Below are positions 25,045 to 33,537 of a stretch of 45,721 nt of DNA, piece after piece. Within the stretch, counting starts at the first letter, position 1. Each line of letters starts with the position of its first letter. The notes under the pieces are model-generated. The model searched no databases and was not told the origin of the DNA. It saw only the letters and a program-made list of their open reading frames with translations. The translations under genes and the position numbers were made by a program. Origin of the DNA: an uncultured Pelagibacteraceae bacterium (GTDB taxonomy: Bacteria > Pseudomonadota > Alphaproteobacteria > Pelagibacterales > Pelagibacteraceae); contig CACLFM010000009.1 in the NCBI GenBank assembly GCA_902606115.1, positions 1 through 45,721 on the forward strand, given 5' to 3'.

Positions 25045-25338
25045 TTAATTTTTATTACCCTTGATATCCGTTGTAAGTTCTTGATAAACCATAACTGAAA
25101 TAGCTCTTATATTTTTTTCTAATCTAGTTATATCAAAACTAAAATTTGCATCATTACAGTTCAATTCGTGAAAATAATAAGTATTGGTAGTGCCTAAACT
25201 TGGGTTTACTTCATCACTTATAATATTTAATGCCTGAGTTTTTTTATCAATAGTAAAATTATAACGACAAACACTAGTAGTTGCCCATTGAAGAATTAAA
25301 CCAATTACAATAGCGAATGTAAGAATAATTTTTGTCAT
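25045..25338 (-). CDS. Small membrane-anchored protein of unknown function
   Basis: A 97-residue protein with a hydrophobic N-terminus (about 3-20) that could be an anchor or a signal peptide. The rest is a predicted extracytoplasmic domain with two cysteines (SVCRYNF and LNCNDANF) that could form a disulfide. I do not recognise a family. The start codon overlaps the stop of the upstream GAF-SpoIIE gene in an ATGA (25335-25338). The two genes are therefore one operon and may act in the same pathway. Confidence 0.7.
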   Translation of the reverse strand: MTKIILTFAIVIGLILQWATTSVCRYNFTIDKKTQALNIISDEVNPSLGTTNTYYFHELNCNDANFSFDITRLEKNIRAISVMVYQELTTDIKGNKN

Positions 25339-26624
25339 TTTGAGTCAACAACTAAAATTGTTAGATCATCTTTTTGAACCTTTCCTGATTTAATAATATC
25401 ATCGATAATAATTTTAAGCCTTTCATTATTTGGTTTACTTTGATATTTACTTATATATTCCTTGAACCCATCTGATCCTAGCATTTCCCCTTTTGGATCT
25501 TTAATTTCTGTTATACCATCTGTAAAAATATACATTGAGCTTTCATCAAAACTAATTGTATTTTCGGTGTATTTAGTTTTGGCCATTATACCTAGAGGTG
25601 GCCCAGCTTCTTCAAAGGTAGAAAAAGTCCCATCTTTTTTCAAGATTAATGGTGGCTCATGTCCTGCACTAGACAACTTTAATTCTTTTTTATTGCTATC
25701 ATATATGCCAACCATCATTGTTACAAACATACCTCTTGAAATAGTTTCACATATTTCATCATTAAGAAGCATTAATAATTCAGACGTAGAAAACATTGTC
25801 TTACTCAAACATCTATAAAGACTAGAAGCTTTAGACATTAATAATGAGGATTTAATTCCTTTTCCAGATACGTCGGCTACCCCAAAACCATATTTACCTT
25901 CACCAAGATCAGAAAAATTATAAAAATCACCAGATACAACTTTTGCAGGTATATTTATGCCTGCTATTGGAAAATTATCTTTTTTATTTTGTGATAACAA
26001 TGATTTTTGAATTTCACCAACTATCTCAACTTCTTTCTGTATTTTATTTTTTTCGATCATCTCTTGAGCCATTTTTGCGTTTCTAATTGCTAAAGCAGCT
26101 GGTGCAGAAAGTGTTTCCAAAAGCTTTCTGTCATCCTCAATAAATAATTTATCGTTAGTTTTTTTGTTTAAACAGTGGATTACACCAATACAATCATTTG
26201 CAGCTATAAGAGGAGAACATAAGACTGAATAAGTAGTAAAGTTTGTTTTGTTATCTAAGTCAAAATAAAATTCCGCAATCTCCCTTACATCTTTTCTTAC
26301 ATTTCCAACTCTTACACATTTTCTTTGCTGCACAGCTTTTCCCATGACACCATCTTTTAAATCTAGCTCATATTCATCTAAATAATTTTGATGCAATGAA
26401 GCTATGCATTCAAATTTTTGTTTTTTTTCATTTATTAAAAAAATGTTTGCTGCTTCTGCATTTATTCTTGCAATGATTACTTGAAGCGCTGTCTTTAATG
26501 TATCGTTAAGATCAAGAGATACGGCAAACTCTTGATTCATTTTTGTAACAATTTCAAGATCTACATTAACCTGTAGATTTTTATCACTTTCGTCTTTTAC
26601 TTGCTTTTTAGATTTAAAAAACAT
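25335..26624 (-). CDS. GAF-domain SpoIIE/RsbU-type serine phosphatase
   Basis: A 429-residue cytosolic signalling protein. Residues about 38-185 are a GAF domain (TALQVIIARINAEAANIFL, then GVMGKAVQQRKCVRVGN), a helical linker follows (about 185-215), and residues 220-429 are a PP2C domain. Its catalytic aspartates are present: Asp233 (VSGDFY), Asp251 (ADVSGKG), the Asp of FTDGITE and the DD of KDDLTILV. It probably dephosphorylates an RsbV-type antagonist in response to a ligand or redox signal sensed by GAF. The phosphatase domain resembles that of the Amt fusion at 14091-16241. It is divergent from the pilD operon and so lies at the edge of the pilus locus. Confidence 0.92.
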   Translation of the reverse strand: MFFKSKKQVKDESDKNLQVNVDLEIVTKMNQEFAVSLDLNDTLKTALQVIIARINAEAANIFLINEKKQKFECIASLHQNYLDEYELDLKDGVMGKAVQQRKCVRVGNVRKDVREIAEFYFDLDNKTNFTTYSVLCSPLIAANDCIGVIHCLNKKTNDKLFIEDDRKLLETLSAPAALAIRNAKMAQEMIEKNKIQKEVEIVGEIQKSLLSQNKKDNFPIAGINIPAKVVSGDFYNFSDLGEGKYGFGVADVSGKGIKSSLLMSKASSLYRCLSKTMFSTSELLMLLNDEICETISRGMFVTMMVGIYDSNKKELKLSSAGHEPPLILKKDGTFSTFEEAGPPLGIMAKTKYTENTISFDESSMYIFTDGITEIKDPKGEMLGSDGFKEYISKYQSKPNNERLKIIIDDIIKSGKVQKDDLTILVVDSK

Positions 26625-26669
26625 TTATTATACTAGCATTTTAAACAATTTTTGCTAAATTTGATATTA

Positions 26670-26783
26670 ATGGAAATTATAATAAATACACCAAATCTTT
26701 ACATTCATCTTCAAGATGCAATGCTAGTGATACAATATGTAATAGACGGCATACTTCATATTACCTCAAACTTAGAACTTTAA
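26670..26783 (+). CDS. Possible 37-residue ORF upstream of pilD
   Basis: An ATG at 26670 opens a 37-codon frame ending at the TAA at 26781-26783, only 6 bases before the pilD GTG. It occupies most of the 165-base gap between the GAF-SpoIIE gene and pilD. The peptide is mixed hydrophobic with no recognised motif. It may be a real small gene, a leader that couples translation to pilD, or chance. Confidence 0.25.
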   Translation: MEIIINTPNLYIHLQDAMLVIQYVIDGILHITSNLEL

Positions 26784-26789
26784 TTTCGC

Positions 26790-27551
26790 GTGGATATACT
26801 ATTTGTCATGACCTTAGGTGCGCTCTGGGGAAGTTTCGCAAATGTATGTATTTATAGATTACCCAATGAGGAAAATGTTGTATCGGGAAGGTCGTATTGT
26901 CCAAAATGTAAAAAAAAAATTAGTTGGTTTGATAACATTCCAATAATTTCTTTTATATATTTAAAGGCAAAATGTAGATGTTGTGTTTATAAAATTCCGA
27001 GCCAATATTTTATAGTTGAAATTTTAAGCTTATTATCATTTACATTAATTTATTTTCTTTTTGGTATTTCATTAACAACATTATTTTTTTGGATTTTATA
27101 TTTATCTTTTATTATAATTTTTTTTATAGATCTAAAACATTTTATTATTCCAAATGTAATTACATTTCCTTTAATGATTTTGGGGTTTTTAAAATCATTT
27201 GATCCAAACCTTAGTTATCTTTTTCCAAATTTTATAAACTCGTTATTAGGGGGAATATTGGGTTATGGGATAATTTTTTCGATAATTTATTTTTACAAAC
27301 AAGTTAGAAAAAAAGAAGGCATGGGTTTAGGTGATGCAAAATTATTTGCCGTGATAGGGTTTTGGTTTGGCTGGATCTCAATTCCTTTTATTATTTTTTT
27401 ATCGTCACTAATTGCATTAATTTCAGTACTTCCAAGCTTAATAAAAAAATCAAAAGAAATGTCCTCTGAAATCCCGTTTGGTCCCTATATCATTATTGCA
27501 ACATTAATATTTGTTCCTTTAAAAGAAAGCTTATTAGATTTTATTTTTTAG
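26790..27551 (+). CDS. pilD: Type IV prepilin peptidase / N-methyltransferase PilD
   Basis: A 253-residue polytopic inner-membrane aspartic protease that cleaves prepilin leaders and N-methylates the new terminus. The start is the GTG at 26790, giving MDILFVMTLGALWGSFANVCIYRLP in two pieces typical of the family. The cytoplasmic zinc loop has two Cys pairs (CPKC at 37-40 and the Cys cluster at 62-65). The catalytic aspartates are Asp114 (FFIDLKHFIIPN) and Asp182 (GMGLGDAKL). It serves all pilins encoded downstream, and it is the first gene of a plus-strand operon reaching to 29458. Confidence 0.95.
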   Translation: MDILFVMTLGALWGSFANVCIYRLPNEENVVSGRSYCPKCKKKISWFDNIPIISFIYLKAKCRCCVYKIPSQYFIVEILSLLSFTLIYFLFGISLTTLFFWILYLSFIIIFFIDLKHFIIPNVITFPLMILGFLKSFDPNLSYLFPNFINSLLGGILGYGIIFSIIYFYKQVRKKEGMGLGDAKLFAVIGFWFGWISIPFIIFLSSLIALISVLPSLIKKSKEMSSEIPFGPYIIIATLIFVPLKESLLDFIF

Positions 27552-27555
27552 ATAG

Positions 27556-28179
27556 ATGAAAAATATAAGTTTTTATTTTTTTATTTTTTTATTTTTTGTT
27601 TTAAACACATGCAGTGAAAAAAATTCAAAAGATATTAAAAAAATAATTTTATTTGGTGATAGTTTAATGAGTGGCTACGGTTTATCTAAAAAAAATCATT
27701 TACACAAAATTTTAGAAAAAGATTTTATGATTGAAGGTTTTGAAATGAAGATCATAAATAATAGTATATCTGGTGATACTACTGCTGATGGATTGGCCAG
27801 ATTAGAAGAAACTTTAAAAATTAAAGATATTGATCTAATAATATTAGGACTGGGTGCCAATGATATGCTTAGAGGAATTGATACCTCTATAATAAAACAA
27901 AACTTAGAAGAAATTATTAAAAGAGTACAAAATAAAAATATTGAAATACTTTTTACAGGAATGGTTGCAACAACTTCAAGAGGACTATCTTATAAAAAAA
28001 AATTTGATCAAATATATGTGAATTTATCTAAAGAATACAAACTTAATTATATGCCTTTTTTACTCAAAGGGGTTGCCCTTAAACCAGAATACAACCAACC
28101 AGATGGCATGCACCCCAATTTTGAGGGATTAAAAATTATGTCAAAAAATTTGAAAAAAAATATAATTAGAATAATGTAA
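27556..28179 (+). CDS. tesA: SGNH-family (TesA-like) esterase/lysophospholipase
   Basis: A 207-residue exported hydrolase. A hydrophobic N-terminus (about 3-17) ends in LNTCSEK, a weak lipoprotein-like box (Cys19). The catalytic blocks are ILFGDSLMSGYG (nucleophile Ser36), LGLGANDMLRG (oxyanion Asn) and DGMHPNFEG (catalytic Asp and His). This is block I/III/V of SGNH arylesterases and TesA thioesterase/lysophospholipase. The gene is 4 bases after pilD and 6 bases before the first pilin, so it is part of the pilus operon, although a pilus role is not established. Confidence 0.88.
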   Translation: MKNISFYFFIFLFFVLNTCSEKNSKDIKKIILFGDSLMSGYGLSKKNHLHKILEKDFMIEGFEMKIINNSISGDTTADGLARLEETLKIKDIDLIILGLGANDMLRGIDTSIIKQNLEEIIKRVQNKNIEILFTGMVATTSRGLSYKKKFDQIYVNLSKEYKLNYMPFLLKGVALKPEYNQPDGMHPNFEGLKIMSKNLKKNIIRIM

Positions 28180-28185
28180 TAAATT

Positions 28186-28668
28186 ATGAAATCTAAAGGT
28201 TTCACACTAATTGAACTTCTTGTTGTTGTTGCAATCATAGGCATTTTAGCTGCTGTTGGGGTTGTTGCTTATAATGGGTACACAAGTAGTGCAAAAAAAA
28301 ATGCAGTGAAATCAAATCACAAGAATGTAGTGAAATACATAGTTAATGAAACTATGAAATGTATTACAGGAGAGTCTACAGCAATGGGCGGTGAATTAGA
28401 TTGTAAGAACCAATCTAAAAGTAATTGGAAGGATTTTGTGGCAAAGGCAGTAGAAAAATCACTAAGTGATTTTAAAAATCCATATGACACTTCCAGAACA
28501 GCTCTTACTCATGGAGGAGACATTACTAATGACAATGATGTTGGTTACATAAGGATGAGATCACCAGGATCAAAAATTGAAGTCATGAGTTGTATTCAAA
28601 CACCATGTTCAGCCACAAGATGTTCATCTGATAATCATGTTTGTAGTGGAGATATTAATTTAAATTAG
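28186..28668 (+). CDS. pilA: Type IV major-type prepilin, copy 1
   Basis: A 160-residue type IVa pilin precursor. The short leader MKSKG ends at the PilD cleavage site, followed by FTLIELLVVVAIIGIL, which includes Glu5 of the mature protein. The globular head has six cysteines (59, 73, 136, 141, 146, 153). The C-terminal part has GDITNDNDVGY and a Cys-rich tail. It is followed with a one-base overlap by a second pilin whose first 40 residues are almost identical but whose head is different. One of the two probably forms the shaft. Confidence 0.93.
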   Translation: MKSKGFTLIELLVVVAIIGILAAVGVVAYNGYTSSAKKNAVKSNHKNVVKYIVNETMKCITGESTAMGGELDCKNQSKSNWKDFVAKAVEKSLSDFKNPYDTSRTALTHGGDITNDNDVGYIRMRSPGSKIEVMSCIQTPCSATRCSSDNHVCSGDINLN

Positions 28669-29213
28669 TGAAACAAAAAGGCTTCACATTAATAGAACTC
28701 CTAGTCGTTGTAGCAATCATTGGTATTTTAGCTGCTGTTGGAGTAGTTGCATATAACGGGTATACGGCTAGCGCTAAGAAAAATACATTACAAACTAATT
28801 TCAAAAATTTAGAAAAAAAAATTTCAATATCTGCAACAGGTTGTTTTAGTGGAGTGGAGGTTAAATTTGGTCCATATTTAGATGGCAGATCTCCAAATAG
28901 TCATACTTGTAATACCTCAAGTTTTTCTGGAAACTTGTTAAATGCAGACTCAATTACATATAAATTATACTTGGAAATCTATGGTACAAAAAATCCTATG
29001 GATGACTCGGTTGCTGGAGCAGCATGGAGTAATGGTAGATGTCCTCCAGCAAATGTACCGCAAGGTCAAATAGCCTTAGGATATGCTCACAAAAATAACA
29101 CATGTGGAATGGCAGGCAATATGTCTTGCGTAAAAGTAAACTTAGGTGATACAGATGGAGATGGCAATGACGACTTCTTATCTAAAGAATATAATTTTTG
29201 TGAATATAAATAA
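28668..29213 (+). CDS. pilA: Type IV major-type prepilin, copy 2, with Asp-rich calcium-type loop
   Basis: A 181-residue pilin precursor starting with the GTG at 28668, which overlaps the previous TAG stop by one base. The leader MKQKG and mature FTLIELLVVVAIIGIL stalk match copy 1 almost residue for residue. The head is unrelated in most positions but also has six cysteines (59, 81, 125, 146, 154, 178). Near the C-terminus DTDGDGNDD (161-169) is an acidic loop of the kind that binds calcium in EF-hand-like and pilin C-terminal sites. Together with copy 1 it could build a mixed or switchable pilus. Confidence 0.92.
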   Translation: MKQKGFTLIELLVVVAIIGILAAVGVVAYNGYTASAKKNTLQTNFKNLEKKISISATGCFSGVEVKFGPYLDGRSPNSHTCNTSSFSGNLLNADSITYKLYLEIYGTKNPMDDSVAGAAWSNGRCPPANVPQGQIALGYAHKNNTCGMAGNMSCVKVNLGDTDGDGNDDFLSKEYNFCEYK

Positions 29214-29221
29214 CAAAATAA

Positions 29222-29458
29222 ATGGATCAGTTTCTATATTTTAATATTTTAATTTCAGCATTAAATATTTTTATTATTGTTTACGCTTTCTCATATAATT
29301 TTTTTCCAAAAAAGTGGAGAAACAAAGTTAAACAAGGAACTATCATTGGTTTAGCTTTAATCTTTATTACAATGATTACAATGTTTTCTTGGGTAATTTA
29401 TTTTTATTATCTAATCTTTAAACCATTAGATAATTTAAATTTTTTAGCTCTAATTTAG
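29222..29458 (+). CDS. Small two-span membrane protein downstream of pilins
   Basis: A 78-residue protein with two hydrophobic segments (about 5-28 and 43-68) separated by a short basic loop (FPKKWRNKVKQG). It starts 8 bases after the second pilin stop and ends with a 4-base overlap with convergent pilY1. There is no recognised family. Its position suggests a pilus-related accessory, but nothing in the sequence shows a function. Confidence 0.65.
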   Translation: MDQFLYFNILISALNIFIIVYAFSYNFFPKKWRNKVKQGTIIGLALIFITMITMFSWVIYFYYLIFKPLDNLNFLALI

Positions 29459-32400
29459 AAGTTTTCTTTCCAAGAATTTCTGTATGATGAAGAACCACCT
29501 TGACCAGATTTTATCTCAACCAAGTCTTTTTTGTTTCCTGCAGATTGACCCGCAATGTTAGCAAATAGTTTATCAGCAAAAACTACAATTTTTGATAACA
29601 CACCTTGACCAACATAATAACATGCTTCGCCTTTTCTGATGGTTCCTAATTGACTAGAGTTATTACTTCCACATTCATCATCAGCTTGACAAATATAAGC
29701 ATTTCCTAAACTACACTTATTAACTGATTGCGTAGGTTCATAAATAGGGAAATAGGCAAAACCTTTATATACAGTTGGTTCTGCAGTTACTTTAGAAGAA
29801 TTATCTAAAACTATATACCATCCTCTATGTTTATTTTCTACAAGACATGTGGTTGGCATATCATTTGTTGTATTTCTACATTTGCCTATATCGTCTGCTG
29901 TTGCCGCCTTACCAACATCTCTAAATAAAGGATAAAATTCATCCTTTATACCTAGTAAGTAATTAGATGTTCCAGTTGAGGTGTCATTTATTCTGTTAAA
30001 GTCTCCGGTTCCTGCAAACAACCATAATGAATTAGTTGATCTACCAATAGTAGCATCCATTGGATGGAACATATACCTTCCATTAGTTTTATTTGATCCT
30101 GCAGTAAATAAAGTTGTTTGGTCGTATAATTGTATACTATTTCCGTTACCATCGTCACTCATATTTGTTAAATTAAATTTTGTTATTTTACCTTCTAGAT
30201 CACTTAGATATAAAAGACCACCTGAGTAAGTCACTCCTCTTGCAGTATCAGGAGTTATCAATACTGGAGAAGACGGGGTTGAATTAATAATATCGCTCGC
30301 TTCAATGTCTTCAATTTCTACTCTTTTGTAAAGACTTCCAGGATTTGTAAAATCCTCTAAATTAACAATTGTTAAATTTGATCCAATACCCTCAAACTGA
30401 GTACCATATCCACCACCCATTGCAGCTACATAAACATCATCTAATATATTAGTATCACCTGCTCCATTGTTTGGAATTCTAAAAATTCTAGGATCTGACC
30501 ATGTTTCACCAAGAAGACTGTAGTCATACTCTGGATGAGTAGTTACACCAGTATTTTTGGAGCCAACTTTAATAGTAACACCGAGTATTGAACTTGTATT
30601 GCTGTCGCCTGTATCTGCAGAATATGTTATATCATCAGCAAAATTTAAAACTGTCTCACCATTTCCATCTTTTGTAACAGTAAAATTCGTATACCTTTTG
30701 TCGTTAAATAAAACTTTTATATCACTTTTTGAAATATCTCTTACAGGAAATGTCCATGATTTACTCTTGTAACATGAAGTAGTAAGCTCTCCATTACCAT
30801 CTCTAGTTTCTTGACAGGTATTTGATATACCGCTGTTTTGAGAAAATCTATCTGTAACCTCTAAAGCCTCAGCAAAACTAGCTAAAGAATATGATCTTGC
30901 AATATATTTATAAATATGAGTATTTTCATTATGATCTATTCTGTAAACAGTGCTGTTAATATTGTCATTGTATATTGACATTAAGTGCAAAGGTTTAGCA
31001 GGATCTGTAACATCAAGTACAGAGAAACCAGCTCCGCCTCTACCATAAGGCACCATTAATATCGTGTGCCATTTTTTTACTGTATCTAAAGGACTCTTAA
31101 AGAACATGTCATGCACTACAATAGAACCATCAACTCCAAAGACTGCATTTGTTCCACCTTTTGTCTTATTTAGCGATCTATTCATAACTAGTGGAAGGTT
31201 TGGAGCAACTAAAGGTGGCACAAATCCCCATAACTCTTTTCCTGTCTGAGATTCGAAAGCGTGAAGTATTCCACTATTAGAACCTGCGTAAATTACCTCT
31301 TTTCTATTTTTGTTTGTAGAAGCAAAGTTAGAATAGTTATTTATACTTCTGTAATAAGCTTCCTGATTAGTTCCTGAAAATGCTATGTCAGCACCTGGTG
31401 GACCAACTACTACGAGCTGTGAATGATAAATGTCACCTAAAGGATTGGTTCTAGTTTCAGTTAAATTGCAATCACCATCATAATCGAAATAATCTTTACC
31501 TCGAATAAATTCTATTAAGCCAGCTTGATCATCAGTATTTCCATCTACAACACCAGCTGAATTTGCACATCTATTATTTGTCGTATCAGTATCATTATGA
31601 AAATCGACAATTGCATTTTTGTATAAACTAAATAGAGCACCTACATCTGATGAATTTGCTGCAGTAAAATTGTTATAGCCAGATTTGTAGTTTGTTCCTG
31701 GAATTCCAACACTCCAAATTTTCCTACTATCAGGCGCTGGCATCACGTCCACAGCTGACCAATTACCGCTATCTTTCTCGTCTAGATTTCCATTTGAGTC
31801 AATCGCTGTTCTTGTAATAGTGCCTGCCCATTCTTTATTTTGTCTGTAATCAAATTGTGCTTGAAATAGTGATCCTGACGACTCAATCGTTGCTGTAATT
31901 GCAGGAGCTGTAAATGATAATTTTTGAGCTATAATTTGTGAAATTGCGGCTTTCAGCTCTGATTTTAATTGAGCAGCTGTTTTTGCAACAATTGCAGCAT
32001 CTGTTCCACCTTCTTTTGCAAGTTGATTAAAATTTCTTAAACCACTTGACGATATTCCTGTTCCAAAAGCAACTGCAAATGTTTTTACGGGATATTTTTG
32101 TGTTCGAAGATTTCTTGCAGCATTCTTAGCGTTATTATGGTTATACCAGTCTCCGTCACCAATCACTAAGGCATAGCTGTTTTGACATGGAGAGTTTTTA
32201 TCGATTGGACTGTATGTTCCATGATTGTAATACTGTTGTGCAATTCTCATAAAAGCCATCGCATCTGTTCCACCGCCAGGATTTACCCCACTGATTATTT
32301 GATTAATTCTTGCAGCACCACCTTTATGAACTCTAACTTTCAAACAGTTATAATTGTTACATGGTGATGAATTACCTGTAGTTATGTTTCCGCTCCAATT

Positions 32401-33537
32401 TCTAAAACCGGATGAACCATGTGCCCAATAAGCAAATCCAAAGTTAACACCTGAAGTTAAAGACGCATCGGTAACGATCGCTTTGATTGCCTCGTGAGCT
32501 GCCTGCATTCTTGTTTGCGGTGCGCCACCAAAATTTTTAAGCCAGTTTCCATTCATATCAAAAGATTGAACAGTTGCTTTATTTAGCCCTGTCGTAATAA
32601 TTCTACTCATTGTATAATCTACTGAAATTCCCCAAGGATAATAAAAATAAGTAGCGCTACTTGTTGAAGTTGCAGTGCTTCTAGAACCTTTGACCCATGT
32701 TGAATTATTTTGACCATAAGATACTTTTGTAAGTTTGCTATTACCCCAACTTAAATGGTAAAGCACTTGTTCATTATTTGGATCTACTGTTAATCCACCG
32801 TAATTGTTTCCATAATTGTATCTTTTATTACCAGCACTAACGCTTGGACAACCGTTACTGTCGAATTGCCATCTATATATATTGTTACTTCTGTAAGAAT
32901 ACATGTAGCTAAAATTTTTATCAGCTGCACCAACCATATAAGAATATCTTAAATTGGAATTTACATTGCAATTTCTTGCACTACCTGTGTTTACATTATA
33001 AAGATAGTACCCTCGAGAGGTTCCAACACCTATAAATCTACCTGCGGAGTTCTGAAATAATGAAAGATTGTAAGGATAAGCACTACCAAGACTGATATAA
33101 CCTAAACATTCACCATCCGACTCTCTTATTTTAACTATTCTTCTGTTTGACCAACTAATTGCATAAAGAACTCCACCTGCTGACTCAATATTGTATGGAT
33201 AATAAGTCTGACAATTACCTTTTTTCGCTGTACCATTTGATCCCCAACTCGTATCAACCTTAGCATTTGAATATTCTAATTTTTTAATTCCATATGAAGA
33301 ATATTGTGCAACATATAAATTACCGTTAGCATCTGTTGTTGTATCGTAAGGCAAACTTATTCCAGAAGATCCCCCACTCATTCTCCAACCCATACTTCCA
33401 GACTTATCTAAAAGTATTAATACATTAGCTGGCACGTCACCAATACCAGTACCGGGAGGTAATGCTTTTCCTAAAACTATGCTAAAAGAGATTAAATAAA
33501 AAAATAATGAAGTAATTATAAATTTTAAATTTTTCAT
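29455..33537 (-). CDS. pilY1: PilY1-like pilus tip adhesin with vWA and beta-propeller domains
   Basis: A 1360-residue secreted protein with a signal peptide (about 1-24). A von Willebrand A domain starts at NVLILLDKSGSMG (MIDAS D-x-S-x-S at 44-48) and resumes at TRMQAAHEAIKAIV (342 on), with Thr424 in GGGTDAM and Asp461/463 in IGDGDW completing the metal site. Residues 51-340, between these parts, look like NHL-type propeller blades (NGNLYVAQYSS, GVLYAISWSNRRIVKI, and so on). The C-terminal half is the PilC/PilY1 propeller, with LGDIYHSQLVVVGPP (700-714) and VIYAGSNSGILHAFE. PilY1 primes pilus assembly with minor pilins and mediates adhesion. It is the last gene of the minor-pilin operon. 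Confidence 0.93.
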   Translation of the reverse strand: MKNLKFIITSLFFYLISFSIVLGKALPPGTGIGDVPANVLILLDKSGSMGWRMSGGSSGISLPYDTTTDANGNLYVAQYSSYGIKKLEYSNAKVDTSWGSNGTAKKGNCQTYYPYNIESAGGVLYAISWSNRRIVKIRESDGECLGYISLGSAYPYNLSLFQNSAGRFIGVGTSRGYYLYNVNTGSARNCNVNSNLRYSYMVGAADKNFSYMYSYRSNNIYRWQFDSNGCPSVSAGNKRYNYGNNYGGLTVDPNNEQVLYHLSWGNSKLTKVSYGQNNSTWVKGSRSTATSTSSATYFYYPWGISVDYTMSRIITTGLNKATVQSFDMNGNWLKNFGGAPQTRMQAAHEAIKAIVTDASLTSGVNFGFAYWAHGSSGFRNWSGNITTGNSSPCNNYNCLKVRVHKGGAARINQIISGVNPGGGTDAMAFMRIAQQYYNHGTYSPIDKNSPCQNSYALVIGDGDWYNHNNAKNAARNLRTQKYPVKTFAVAFGTGISSSGLRNFNQLAKEGGTDAAIVAKTAAQLKSELKAAISQIIAQKLSFTAPAITATIESSGSLFQAQFDYRQNKEWAGTITRTAIDSNGNLDEKDSGNWSAVDVMPAPDSRKIWSVGIPGTNYKSGYNNFTAANSSDVGALFSLYKNAIVDFHNDTDTTNNRCANSAGVVDGNTDDQAGLIEFIRGKDYFDYDGDCNLTETRTNPLGDIYHSQLVVVGPPGADIAFSGTNQEAYYRSINNYSNFASTNKNRKEVIYAGSNSGILHAFESQTGKELWGFVPPLVAPNLPLVMNRSLNKTKGGTNAVFGVDGSIVVHDMFFKSPLDTVKKWHTILMVPYGRGGAGFSVLDVTDPAKPLHLMSIYNDNINSTVYRIDHNENTHIYKYIARSYSLASFAEALEVTDRFSQNSGISNTCQETRDGNGELTTSCYKSKSWTFPVRDISKSDIKVLFNDKRYTNFTVTKDGNGETVLNFADDITYSADTGDSNTSSILGVTIKVGSKNTGVTTHPEYDYSLLGETWSDPRIFRIPNNGAGDTNILDDVYVAAMGGGYGTQFEGIGSNLTIVNLEDFTNPGSLYKRVEIEDIEASDIINSTPSSPVLITPDTARGVTYSGGLLYLSDLEGKITKFNLTNMSDDGNGNSIQLYDQTTLFTAGSNKTNGRYMFHPMDATIGRSTNSLWLFAGTGDFNRINDTSTGTSNYLLGIKDEFYPLFRDVGKAATADDIGKCRNTTNDMPTTCLVENKHRGWYIVLDNSSKVTAEPTVYKGFAYFPIYEPTQSVNKCSLGNAYICQADDECGSNNSSQLGTIRKGEACYYVGQGVLSKIVVFADKLFANIAGQSAGNKKDLVEIKSGQGGSSSYRNSWKENF

